Notes under the pieces: model-generated
Told to the model about the DNA's origin: nothing
The model's input: the letters and a program-made list of their open reading frames with translations, nothing else
Databases searched by the model: none
Translations under genes and position numbers: made by a program
DNA from: Excoecaria cochinchinensis
Taxonomy: Eukaryota > Streptophyta > Magnoliopsida > Malpighiales > Euphorbiaceae
Length of the DNA stretch: 64,000 bases
NCBI GenBank assembly: GCA_947683425.1
Contig: CANTUQ010000073.1
Span: forward strand, 11,367,501 to 11,431,500
Reading direction: 5' to 3'
Shown: one piece after another, positions 10,480-21,502 of the stretch
Layout of the letters: each line of letters begins with the position of its first letter
Position numbering within the stretch: the stretch's first letter is position 1

Positions 10480-12189
10480 GTCTTTGCCTGGACTTACAAA
10501 GATATGCCAGTAATTGATCAGGAAGTCGGGACTTGGGTCGGAATGGGCAGATAAAGTAAAAGAGGAGATTCGGCAGCAAATCAAAGCCAAATTTCTAGTT
10601 GAGGTGCAGTATCCCATGTGGTTAGCCAATGTTATCCCTATGGCCAAGAAGAATGGAAAGGTGAGGGTATGCATGGACTACCGGGATTTGAACAAGGCTT
10701 GTCCTAAGGATGACTTCCCCTTACTCCATATTGATGTGCTGATTGACAGTGCTGCCACTTGTGCAATGTACAGTTTTATAGATGGTTATGTTGGTTATAA
10801 TCAGATCCTCAATAAGATAATTGACAGGAACAAAATGGCTTTTATCACAGAGTGGGGGACATATGCTTACAGGGTGATGTCTTTTGGCTTGAAGAACGCA
10901 GGAGCCACTTATCAGAGGATGGCAATAAAAATCTTAAATGACTTAATCCATAAAGAAGTGGAGGTATACGTGGATGACATGATGATCAAGTCGGCCACTA
11001 GAGAAGGTCATTTCGAAGCCCTGGAAAAGTTCTTCCAGAGGATAAACAAGTACAATCTGCGGTTAAATCCTAAGAAGTGTATCTTTGGTGTTACCTCAGG
11101 GAAGCTCTTAAGACACGTAGTTAGTCAGAGGGGAATTGAAATTGACCCAGATAAGGTTAGGGCCATCAGAGAGATGCCAATACTGCAGAAGGAAAAGGAT
11201 GTGAGAAGCTTTTTGGGTAGGTTGCAATACGTCAGTAGGTTTATTGCTAAGCTTACTTCGATCTACGAACCGATCTTCAAACTACTCAGAAATGACCAAC
11301 TAGTAGTATGGAACGAAAGTTGTCAGAAGGCTCTCAATACTGTCAGAGATTATTGGCTGAATCCACCAGTGTTGAGATCGCCGCAGCCAGTCAAACCATT
11401 GATTTTGTATTTGGCAATAGAAGATAGTTCTGTAGGTGCCATGATGGCCCAGAAGGACGGATTCAGAGTGGAATTTGCTATTTACTACCTTAGCAAGAAG
11501 TTCCTGGCTTATGAGGTTAAGTATGCAGAAGTTGAAAAGATTTGCCTTGCAGTAATCTGGGCCTCTAAGAAGTTGAGATTCAGGGCCACCAATAATGAGG
11601 CCGAGTATGAAGCATGTACTTCTGGGTTGGAAGCGTCAGTAGCCTTGGGGGCAAAGAACGTGGAAGTTTTTGGTGATTCATCCTTGGTAATTAATCAAAT
11701 TCGAGGTGAATGGGCTGTTAAAGAAGAAAGGCTAATGCCGTACATCAAGCACTCGAGAGACCTGAGTAGCCAGTTTGAAGTGTGCACATTCCATTTTGTT
11801 CCGAGGGATAAAAATCAGTTGGCTGATGCACTCACCACTTTAGTGTCAATGTGGGACAATCCAGAAGGAGTAGGCATGAGACCGGATTTGATTTCTAGCT
11901 CTAAGAGACCAAGCTTCGAATCTAAGTCAGTCATGAAAATAGAAGTAGCGGATGGGAGGCCGTGGTGCTACGACATTATGAACTACCCAGAAAATGCGAC
12001 GTTTCCAGAAGAAGCCACCAAGAAAAATCAGAGAATGATTCGGCAAGTTGTACAAACGACAGGCTGATGGTATCCAGTTGAGGTGCTCGGATGAGAAAGA
12101 CGCCAAGAGGACGCCGGCGTATGCGGAGCCCCTATGAACGGGCTGACATTGGCCAAAAAGATTATGAGACAAGGATTCTTCTGGCTCGC
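10480..12189 (+). pseudogene. Reverse transcriptase and RNase H remnant of B (Tat-type pol)
   Basis: Coding similarity starts near 10480 with FAWTYKDMP, shifts frame, then is open from 10514 to 12067. Reverse transcriptase motifs are present in order: WLANVIPMAKKNGKVRVCMD, LNKACPKDDFPL, FIDGYVGYNQI, FGLKNAGATYQRM and the catalytic EVYVDDMMIKS. After the connection comes a gypsy RNase H piece ending SKKLR, then directly FRATNNEAEYEAC...VFGDSSLVINQ...LADAL, the second archaeal-type RNase H known from the Tat lineage. The join near 11580 removes the spacer and the first part of the second RNase H, including its first catalytic Asp region, yet stays in frame. From 12068 to 12189 only broken fragments lead to GFFWL, where S4 is inserted. 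Confidence 0.85.
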
Positions 12190-13414
12190 TGACGTGATCT
12201 CAGCAAGTGTACTGAATCGGCAAGTAATATAGTGGAGTAAATTTGGACCCCAAATTATCGTACCCAAGGGACTATGTGCGCAAGCAATGAAAATCAAATG
12301 TATGTTAAAGAATTCCCAATTGTTTGAATTGATTGAGTTAACTATTGATTAAAAATAAAGAATTTAAATAACCAAAATAAACAAACATAAATTATCAAAT
12401 TAAGTTTACGTCAATAATTGCAATAAACAAAATGATGGAAAAATTAACAAGATAAGAATTCAAAAATAAACAGGCGTTGCTCAAGTTCACTCATCCACCC
12501 ATACCCAGATACGAATAAAATTAATCCAAGAATCATTTATGAAAGAAATCGGGATAACCCTCTATACCCAGGCTTCCCAAACGGAGTCAGCCACTCTAAT
12601 TATATGACATCCCAAACCGGAGTCAGCCACATAATCAGGCTATGCACGGGTCTAAAATCCTAAGTTTGGTTTATTTTCCCAATATGGAGTCAAATAACCC
12701 AGAACTTAATTATCTCACTCAACATTCTAGTCTTAAATCACAAAATCCTGCACTTCTAGATTCCCAATCGGAGTCGTCCAAAAGAAACAGCAAGAATGAT
12801 AAAACTGAATATGGATAACCATGGTATTCAATCCATACAACTCAATAACTAATAAAGATAATGAAATAATTCATTCATCAAAACTGAAAATTAACTTGAT
12901 AAAATAAATTCCACGAATCAATAATAAAAACCAGTGAAATAAACCATTCAACCATATATTTAAATTCAAAAGATGTTCATAATTCACATCATGGGTAGGG
13001 GATTCAAAGATCCCCCAAACAACTAAAAGACTACTCACAATCCATTACAAAATCAAAAGTAAAGAGGAAAGAATAAACCCAGAAATTCATTAAGGTGTAA
13101 ATCCCGATTGAACCCTTAGTTCATCAATCTCCTTCTTCAAATCTTCAATGGAGAAAAATTCTGGAAATTCTCTGAATGTAAAAACTATTCATGAAATAAA
13201 ACTAGGTATTTTTAATGTAAAACCCTTGAATTGCAAATCAAATCTCTAGATAAAATTGGAAATCTTAATTAAGAACAATCGAAAAACTACCCCAAAATTC
13301 TATCTCTAAAACCCTAATCTGAAAATAGGTTCAAAAACTAGCCGGCTCCTCCAATACATAAACTTTTCTTTTTATATCCCGAGGGGTCACGGTGGTAACC
13401 AAAATGGTTGCCAC

Positions 13415-16110
13415 TGTAACGCCCCGATGCCCCCGTTGGAAGGATACCAGAGCGCCACGCAAGCAAACACATAAACGAATCCCAAATACATACTAGTAAA
13501 TAAAACCAAATGAGATGTAAAGAAACTTTTAATCATAAAATAGCAAGTCCTTTAACATACATCAAATCAATATTGTTTTACAAAAAGGGCTCGTAAGCAA
13601 ATACATAAACCAAAATAGTTGTTCCTTTACAAAAGATTCATTTTGCTATGAACAAGCCATGTACAAAATAACAGCGGAAGACTCAAAAATAACCTCATCC
13701 AAAAAGACTTCTAGTGGCCGACCTGCAGATATCTGACTCCAAACCAAACTCGCCACCTGCACGGGAAAAGAACCCGTGCTAAGCGATAACGCTTAGTGGG
13801 GAGGAACAAAAGAAACGAAACAATATACATATACAATATTTACAACAATAATATAATCTCATCGCAACCATAAACGTGCAATAAAGCTATGATTCAAAAT
13901 CAAAGGCATCACAATTACATATAAGCATATTTCTATGTTCTTTATTTGACATGTATAAACATACATTACAAGCAATTAACTACTCAATTCATACTTAGGA
14001 TTAACATAATTCTCACCATTCTAAGTACACAGATACAAGGTGCATATTATAAAGTTATGCATGAATTCATGTGCATCATATACTTTTAATCCTGTCAATA
14101 TACATCTCAACATATACAACACAAATTAACATATAGCCTGATTAGTCGGAAAAATACAATTTAGAAGTGGATGCGGTCCCTTGGATACTGATAGGACACA
14201 GTATCCCAAGCATATAGAAACATAAGTTTCAAACATGTGATTTTTCATATAGAGACCAAAGTCTCTCATTTATTTCCATATAGACCCAAACAGGGTCGAA
14301 ACAAGGATCCCAAACAGGACCCGCATATAACGTTTAATCATATAGCAGCTGCACACACACCCTGACCTAGGTAAGCGCTTACTTATCCACTACTATGACT
14401 ATTCAGGCTTAAATGTCAAAACTCAAAAACTCAAGTATCATTATCATATCATGAGAATTGAATTAAATACGAATTTATAATTCATGTATACATGTATATT
14501 GATCAAATTCGGAAACATATAAATATATATATATATCAAATACAGGAGGTAATAAGAACATATAACTCACATTGAAATAATCCATGTTCATGTAAATTAT
14601 TAACATTTAAATCATGTACACTACTTATTAATCATGTACACAAATCTCATAATTAAATAATTCTTAAATTATAGAACAGATTTAAACTTGATCTTGAGTC
14701 AAGTAGTGAAAAACCCCATGTAACAGAAGCTTAAAAACTTTGCTTTTTAAAACAGGGCAGCAGGAAGGGAGGCCAGTCACGAGTCACACAAGCAATTGTG
14801 ACTCGTGACGCTGGCTTCTCGCAAGTGCCACACAAAACAGGGGCGGTCACGAGTCGTGACCCTCCATCACGCCTCATGATGCCAGAAAAGAGAGGGGAGG
14901 TCACGAGTCACACAGGCAATTGTGACTCGTGACACGCAGGGAAGGGATGGTCACGAGCCGTGACTCTCCATCACGTCTCGTGACTTCCCCAGGGAAGAGG
15001 GTCACGGCGTGATTCTCCATCACGTCACGTGATCTTCTTCTCTCACTTCTGCTTCCCAAAATTTTCAGAATTTCCAGAAAACATAAAAAAATAGAAAGAT
15101 GTGAAAACAGAGTACATCAAAACTCAAAACCCCATCTTGCCCAAAACCATTTTTCATGCAATAATTATTCAAACACGTACCTTCAAGTCTCCAGAGCACA
15201 TTTACAGCAATAATCACTCAAATTATTCACATTATCACCCAATCAAATAATATAAACAGAGAGAGTCACAAACCCAGAATCTTCCCTTTTAACTTACATG
15301 TATATAGACTTCCATTTTAACGTATAAAGCAACATAACTTTAACACTACTAATCATACATATAATTTCTATTACTCATGCATTCTGATAAACAAATACAC
15401 GTAAATAACATTGACATTCGAATAGTAACCAGGATCCAAAAACGAGAAATGACAGACACTCCCAAACCTGTTAATGAAGTTCAATACGTCCACTGTAACC
15501 TTCAGTCCACAACCTTCCCTTTTCCTTTATCTTTTCTCTTATCTTCAAATGCTTGCAAACAGATAAAACCACATTCCATTAACCCAAGAACATAAGCTTA
15601 AAAACTCAGACAATCCCGAAGAAGAAGAAAGGAAGGAGGAACCCAAAGAACTTTCAGCCACTTACCTTGTAATCTCCTCAATACTCAAAACTCTAGTCAA
15701 CACTGGATGAACACGCATGCAAAGAGAAAGAAAGAACAGATAAAGAAGAGGATAGGAGTGGTTAACGTGAGAGAGAGAGCAAGAGAGAGAGAACCTGACG
15801 TCTTTTAGTTTCCAGGAAGCTAAAAACTTTCAGACATCTCTTTTCTCTCACCCACATGCACACACTCACATCTCCACTTGGCACACATGCACTGGTTCAC
15901 TTAATCCCATAATTACATAATTACTAACAGCTCCTCAAAATCTTCTAATAGGTCCTTAACAATTCTTTTTACTCACTAAAATAAAAATCTGCAAATAATA
16001 CTTTTAATTCCTTGCAATTAAATCCTCTTTCCTCTTATAAAATACCCAATTGCCCTAAATCGTCCAATTAAAATTGCTAATTCCAATTAGGCCACTTATG
16101 GGGTGTGACA
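13415..16110. mobile_element. Solo LTR S3 (TGTAACACC family), nested in S4
   Basis: It begins TGTAACGCCCC, ends GGTGTGACA, and is flanked by perfect duplications GCCAC (13410-13414 and 16111-16115). At 2696 bp it has the same layout as S1 and S2: GCTAAGCG/CGCTTAG hairpin with GTGGGGAG at 13778-13803, a palindromic cassette in the middle, and a CT-rich right side. It is clearly more diverged from S1 and S2 than they are from each other. It landed inside a palindrome of S4. Confidence 0.85.
14776..15032. repeat. Palindromic cassette, GTCACGAGTC type, in S3
   Basis: Five or more inverted repeats with arms GTCACGAGTC and GACTCGTGAC around short centres (for example CACAAGCAATTGT at 14784). The cassette is flanked by AAAACAGGG on its left, as in S2. 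It occupies the same part of the LTR as the different cassettes in S1 and S2. Confidence 0.75.
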
Positions 16111-16492
16111 GCCACCGTGAGGTGTTGAGGAAGTAAATCTGCATTGCGTGTAGGATAGGGGTCACGATGGTAACCAAAATAGGTTGCCACCGTGACATGC
16201 TCAAATTTTGCTTCTGTCCAGGAATTCCCTATGTCACGGTGGCAACCACATTACCTTGCCACCGTGAGGTAACTCCTCACTTGGTTCTGCCTTGGTGTGA
16301 ATTAAGCCACGGTGGTGATGACATTGGTTACCACCGTGACCCATAACAGGTCTGCATTCTACCCAATGGATACATATGTCACGGTGGTAATGATATTAGT
16401 TACCACCGTGACCTATAGTATTCCTGCATTCTGCTTTCGGCTTCTTTGGATGTCACGGTGGTAACCAATGTCATTACCACCGTGAGGTACCT
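16111..16492. repeat. Palindromic cassette, GTCACGGTGG type, in S4
   Basis: About five to six units with arms GTCACGGTGGTAACC and GGTTGCCACCGTGAC. The first unit (13385-13414) is cut off by S3. Spacers contain TGCATTCTGC, the reverse complement of the spacer in S2 (2402-2705), although the surrounding LTR sequences are not alike. Confidence 0.8.
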
Positions 16493-16670
16493 AGGACACA
16501 AAAATCAAACTTAATCAAAAACTAACAAAAATTGCATAAAAAATATAATTTTACTAACATTGACAAAATTAATCTAAAGCAATCATATCACGACAATAAA
16601 CACTACTAAACACCATAAATCATACGAAAATACTACCAAATCTAAATACTAAATTGAAGTTATCACTCAC

Positions 16671-17541
16671 CATGGATAACGATTGCTCGAAGTATTTAAA
16701 GTAGTGTCAGTTATGCCAATAGTATGCAGATTTAAAGCACTTGACCATTTCGAAATTGCATAATTTAACGTCGCCTTAGCCGTTCGCAGTTTGGGGGATT
16801 AACATTATTGGAAAGATACGCCCCACGGCCTCCAATGGGCATAGATACATCATTATTGCCATCAACTATTTTACCAAGTGGGTATAAGCTGAGTCCTTCA
16901 AGAAAGTTGATGCTCGGGATATGGCAAAATTCGTTGAGGAAAATTTGATATGTAGGTATGGCCTCCCACACCACATGGTATCTGACAACGGGGTCCAGTT
17001 CATGGCCGAAACGAGGAAGTTACTCAAGAAATATGGTATTGTGCATCACAAGTCTTCTCCATATCGTCCTCAAACCAACGGGGTGGTAGAATCTGCCAAC
17101 AAGAATGTCAAGAGGATCCTGGCTAAGATGGTTCATGATTACAAAGGTTGGGCAGAAAAATTGCCTTATGTGCTTCAATGCTAAAGAATCACCGTCAAAA
17201 CCTCTACAAAAGTCAAGGGGGCAGAAGCAGCATGGCCGATCGTTGTAAAGTTCAAACCTTTAAGACAACCTAAATCCTGGAAGCTGAAAGGGGCACAATA
17301 ATGGCAGCGACAGTTAAACGCGTCAGGCAAGGACGAATCATGGGATTACTACCACAGCTGGATCTATCAGAAAATGCTCTGCTCGACCATTCATGAGGGA
17401 GGTTAGAAAGTACCAAATGAAAGAGGGAGGTTCAGTCTTTGAGAAAATGAGACCAGGAGTTCCGGACAAATAAGGCAAGTTCAGGCCGATGTGAGGAGTG
17501 TCCATTCGTTCTTCAAAAGTTGTTATCTGAGACAGCAGCAA
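16671..17541 (+). pseudogene. Integrase remnant of element B
   Basis: After S4, reading frames recover TMDNDC, VWGINIIGKI, NYFTKWV, YGLPHHMVSDNGVQF and NGVVESANKNVKRIL. The last two carry the second Asp and the Glu of the DDE site. The first Asp is replaced by Asn in WGINIIG (family form WGIDIIG), and FTKWV is followed by TAA. The longest open piece is 16921-17184. Further decayed fragments, such as VRKYQMKEGGSVFEKMRPG, reach about 17480. This integrase could not be active. Confidence 0.8.
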
Positions 17542-17966
17542 CAGGCAGTGATAAAGATGACATTGACGAACTCAACAGGGTCCATGGCTAAAGGCTAAAA
17601 ATCAAAAGAAGAGAATGAAAGCCCCGCAGGTCGAAAATCGAAAAAAGGCGGCCTTGCTAAAATTGGGCGCCTCGTCAGGGTGAAAACCAAAAAAAGGCAT
17701 CCTGGGCAAAAATTAGAGGCTTGAGAGAAAATATCCAATCAAGAAAACCCGAGGGGGCTGATTGGAGACAGGAGTTTAATGCTTACAAGATATACTCTGA
17801 TAATAGATATAGTTTTGCATTTTGAATCGATGTTAGATAATGATCATGTGTGGAGAAATCATACTGAAATGTACACAATCTTTGCAAATACATGTGTTCA
17901 TTATTTTCTAGTTCACTTATAAAAAGAGAAATGTTGTTCATTGCTGAATGTATGAAATCTAAATGG
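17542..17966 (+). other. Post-pol linker of B with CTGATTGGAGACAGGAGTTT block
   Basis: There is no coding region. The block at 17757-17777 is also present on the minus strand in element D (34088-34108), so it is a conserved mark just after pol. Upstream lie two GGC..AAAATT..GGC motifs (17650-17735) also found in A (25520-25590). Confidence 0.55.
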
Positions 17967-18425
17967 CTACACTTTGCTACTGATCTCACCATCCGGATGT
18001 CTAAGTCGGTGAGTTCTGCTATCAATTGCAGGATTGAGCACCTACCTCTTAAGTGCATTAGTGGGAGTGAAAGAACAACCCCCGATAGATGGCATAATAG
18101 TCTTCACCGACAGCTCGCCTAGAGGCTATGATGTTTGGAGGTCAGAGTCGAAGATAAAGGTCCACTTTAGAAAGATAGGGATGCCTCACTACATTGTTAA
18201 TCCCTCTGAATTATCGAGCATAATGGGTGGTAAGGTAAAAAGGCAACCTCATGAAGTCCTAAAGAACCCGATCCTCATCTGCTACTTCACCCAATCTAGC
18301 AACACATTCATTAAGGAAGGCCATGGAATGCAATCGATGCCTAGAGAGAAATGCCTCAAAGAATAATTGCGGATTACTCTAGGAAAGGGCTTTGATGGTA
18401 GCTTTAACTTTTCTTGCAGCCATAC
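17967..18425 (-). pseudogene. Antisense gene remnant in B, second exon (plant mobile domain / DUF7745-like)
   Basis: Read on minus from 18425, right after an AG acceptor with a pyrimidine tract, it encodes WLQEKLKL, then PRVIRNYSLRHFS, and towards the end VKTIMPSIGG, a broken KR-stop, and RTHRLRHPDGE before a TAG at 17967. These match, in the same order, WLQEKLKLL, PRVISQYSVKHF, LKTIIPSFGN and RTRRLRHLT of the antisense gene of element D (33382-33884). Stops and frameshifts are present and the first exon is missing. The match shows that the antisense gene is a standing component of this element family. Confidence 0.7.
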
Positions 18426-18725
18426 CTGAAAGACAAGAGAGTCTCAAAAAAAAAAAGAAAAAAGAAAAAAGGCCTTTAGGGATGAAAACCGTGATTGGCT
18501 CTCTAAGCAAAAGTTAGGCCGAAGGGCAGGGTGAAAACCTGGGAACAGGCAGTCTGTCCCTCAAAAAATGAAATGAATAAAAGCCGCTGGATTGGGTTGG
18601 GTCCATTCCAGGCAAAAAAAATTAGGCACAGGGTCTTGTGAAAATCCCTGAAGGGACACATTTCCCGCTAAGAAAAGCTAGTGCGAAAATCTACAAGGGA
18701 CGCACTACCTTTAAAACAATGACTT
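18426..18725 (-). other. Conserved intron block of the antisense gene in B
   Basis: On minus this reads like the intron of the antisense gene in D (33153-33381): TTGTTTTAAAGGTAGTGCGT, GCACTAGCTTTTCTTAGCGG and GCCTAATTTTT in the same order, ending in a T-rich tract and CAG. Non-coding sequence is here about as well kept as the adjacent exon. Confidence 0.6.
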
Positions 18726-20390
18726 TTGACGCCTGGAGCGATAAGGCAGCATTATTTCGAATGACTTCACCTTTAGGCAGATAATGCATAATGTAGATCA
18801 TGATTCAGAGTCCAGGGGGCAAAATGCTTGTTGATCGGGGGGCAAAGATATGTACGGGTCAGTTCTCCTTAAAAAGATTATGGTTCAGAGTCCGTAAAGT
18901 CAAGACATCGCTTTTCTAGATCTTTGGGAGCATCAGACAATGCGGGCAGCTGAGCAGTACCCTCAACGAATCCCTTAACCACCTGGGTGTGGTCTATTTA
19001 TTTTTGCATATCACATGCATGTCACGTGCATTCAATCTTTTACACGTATAGATATGCACACACAGTTCTTGTACATTAATCCTTTGCATGTGTTTCTGTA
19101 TATAGTTTTGTATGTACATTTCACACACATGATCCCATACACACACACAATCTGTTGTATATGTTATTGTGTACATGATTCTGAGTGAAAGGTCCAAATA
19201 GACCTCATGAGCAAGGATAGTCTAAAGGACGGATTAAGCTCAACATTAGTTGCCACTGTATCCTGTATAAAGTCAGGTGAATATGTACAGAGGTGGAATG
19301 TCCAACAAGGACAGGCTTATCCGGACACACCATGCCTGGAACAGCGAGGTAAGTTTCTGTACCATGAGATGTATGCTTGTACACATCACACAATAATCAA
19401 GATGAAGTCCTTACGAGAGAAGAATCTCACGGACCCGCTCCCAAGAGGGAAAAGAGCAGGCCTATTCATGCGCACCATGCCGGGAGCAAACAGGTAAGTT
19501 TCTCTGTCATAAAATGTACGCTCACACACCTCACACAATCCGAATTCAAATGAATATTGCATGCACATGATTCCACACACGTGCACAGTGTTTTGTATAT
19601 GTACATGGCTCAAATGAGGAGTCCGGATAGACCTCATGCTTAAAGATGATCCAAGAGTTGAGTTTAGCCTAACATTGTCAGATTCGTGCACGCCATGCCG
19701 GGAGCAAACAGATAAGTTTCCCTATCAGACGATGTACGCTCACACACATCACACAAAGTGTACAAAAGCCAAATTCAAATGTACAAATTCTTAAAAAATG
19801 CAAATATATGAAGAATATAAATTCTCAAACTGAAAACAACACAAACCAAACAACACAACAAAACAAAACAGAAAGAAGAATACATTTTCAAGGCCTTCAA
19901 AATCCAATATACTGTAAATACATCCAAAAATGTAAAGATCAAAAACAAAACAAGGAAAAACAAAAACGAAAATGAAAACAAAATAGAAAGATCACTCGCC
20001 TGCAGGCAAACAACAAAATTTCCAATCTAGTTTTTTTCCTTGAGAAAGCTCAAATCTTTTTTTTTGCCCCGGAGGCTCAACATCAAATTCTCTCACCCTC
20101 TTGAGAAGTATGCAGGTCTTTTTAACAAGGAGGCTACATTGGAGATGATAGAGGAATCGATATCTGGCATGTCACAGTCAGTGCAATCAGAAAATGGGGA
20201 GCGACCAACTGTCCTTCAAGGGGGCACCCGTCTGACACCGGCCCCAACAGGTATGTACCACCACAAGTATGCGTCTTTTATATGCCCTGTACGTTTGCTT
20301 TTCCCTTGTTGTAGTAAAAAAGAAGAGATCCAGGATAAGCGCTAGCAAAGAAAGCGACGAATAGTTCACCATACCGACCTAAGAATGGTC
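18726..20390 (+). other. Non-coding 3' region of B with four donor-like repeats
   Basis: There is no convincing protein. Four related blocks occur at 19329, 19473, 19691 and 20226. The first three end in AGGTAAGTTTC or CAGATAAGTTTC after CCATGCC(G/T)GGA, followed about 25 bases later by CACACA..TCACACAA. The fourth ends CAACAGGTATGTA. The stretch 19790-20000 is A-rich and simple. Confidence 0.4.
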
Positions 20391-20560
20391 GACAGATCAG
20401 ACATTATACTAGCCGGATGGGGGTTAGCAAATCAGATAATGCATTAGCCAGATGAGGGTTAGCAGATCAGAATATTGTATTGACCAGATGGTGGTTAGCA
20501 GATATTACACTGGCCGAATAATGGTTAACAGATAGGATGTACAAGCCCAGAAGCGGCTAC
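20391..20560 (+). repeat. Short tandem repeats, 30-40 bp, in the 3' region of B
   Basis: About four degenerate units of the form ATCAGA..TATT..(A/G)CC(A/G)GATG.GGTTAGCAG in direct order. They lead into the longer 126-bp array. Confidence 0.65.
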
Positions 20561-20614
20561 CAAGACAGAATGTTCAATCACATGCAATAGAACAGATCGC
20601 AGACCGTGATTGCA

Positions 20615-21210
20615 GTTAGAGACACTTCACCTGACACCGTACATGCCAAGATGAGGCTAGCGGTACAGACAAGTCACCATGCAGACCAAGACGAGGTTAG
20701 CGAGGCACCAGCGATAGAACAGATCGCAACAGAGGATGGAGTTAGAGACACTTCACCTCACACCGCGCAGGCCGAGATGAGGCTAGCAGGACAGACCAGC
20801 CACCGTGTAGACCGAGGCGAGGCTAGCGGGGCACCAGCGATAGAACAGATCGCAATAGAGGATGGAGTTAGAGACACTTCACCTCACACCGCGCAGGCCG
20901 AGATGAGGCTAGCGGGACAGACCAGCCACTGTGCAGACCAAGATGAGGTTAGCGGGGCACCAGCGATAGAACAGATCGCAATAGAGGATAGAGTTAGAGA
21001 CACTTCACCTCACACTGTGCATGCCAAGATGAGGCTAGCGGTACAGACCAGCCACCATACAAACCGAGACGAGGTTAGCAGGGCGCCAGCGATAGAACAA
21101 ATCGCAAATAGAGGCTGTAGTCAGAGAGTACTACATCTCACAAACTCCGTGCAAGCCGAGACGAGGCTAGCGAAACAATCATGGTAAAACAAACCACAAA
21201 TTGAGTTTGT
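20615..21210 (+). repeat. 126-bp tandem array in the 3' region of B
   Basis: GTTAGAGACACTTCACCT recurs at 20615, 20741, 20867 and 20993, exactly 126 bases apart. A fifth unit starts at 21120 and degenerate copies continue to about 21310. Because 126 is divisible by three, one frame is open across 20606-21187 and encodes repeats of 42 residues. I read this as a by-product of the repeat length, not as a gene. Arrays at this position, just upstream of the 3' LTR, are known for Tat/Ogre elements. Confidence 0.9.
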
Positions 21211-21483
21211 AGTCAGAGAGTACTACATCTCCCAAGGCTGTATGAGCCGAAATGGGGCCAGCAGAGGCAAATGAGGTTGTAGCTAGAGAACGCTGCATCT
21301 CGCCAATGCCTTACAGGTCGAGACGAGACCGGTAAGGGCACCTGCATCAAATTCATTCATCAACGAGCAGATCGAGATGAGACCTGCCAGATGAACACCC
21401 CGAAGGTAAGGATTGCTCCAGGTACGCTTCTTTTCCCTTCTTTCTCTGAATTTTGGCTCACCTAGGCACTTGTGCACTAGCCT

Positions 21484-21502
21484 CCCCAAAATTGGGGGCA
21501 AC
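21484..21502 (+). promoter_or_regulatory. Polypurine-like tract before the 3' LTR of B
   Basis: CCCCAAAATTGGGGGCAAC lies directly before the 3' LTR. The same sequence, on minus, precedes the 3' LTR of D (28473-28491), supporting a role in plus-strand priming. Confidence 0.65.

Larger units (their letters stand above)
12190..16665. mobile_element. Insertion S4 in integrase region of B, LTR-like (probable solo LTR), split by S3
   Basis: Integrase coding breaks at GFFWL (12187) and resumes at TMDNDC (16669). Taking TGACGTGATC as start and GTTATCA as end, the flanks are CTCGC (12185-12189) and CTCAC (16666-16670), a 5-bp duplication with one change. Without S3 the insertion is about 1.78 kb. It has no coding region but contains short CGGAGTC repeats (12590-12780) and a GTCACGGTGG palindromic cassette at its right side. 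Boundaries TG...CA suggest an LTR; other non-autonomous elements remain possible. Confidence 0.6.

Noticed and set aside
12190..16665. S4 as part of the normal pol region of B
   Set aside because: Integrase motifs stop and resume exactly at its edges, and a 5-bp near-perfect duplication is present.
20606..21187. 193-codon open frame as a repeat-protein gene
   Set aside because: It is open because the tandem unit is 126 bp. There is no natural start context or homologue, and the frame breaks in the fifth unit.
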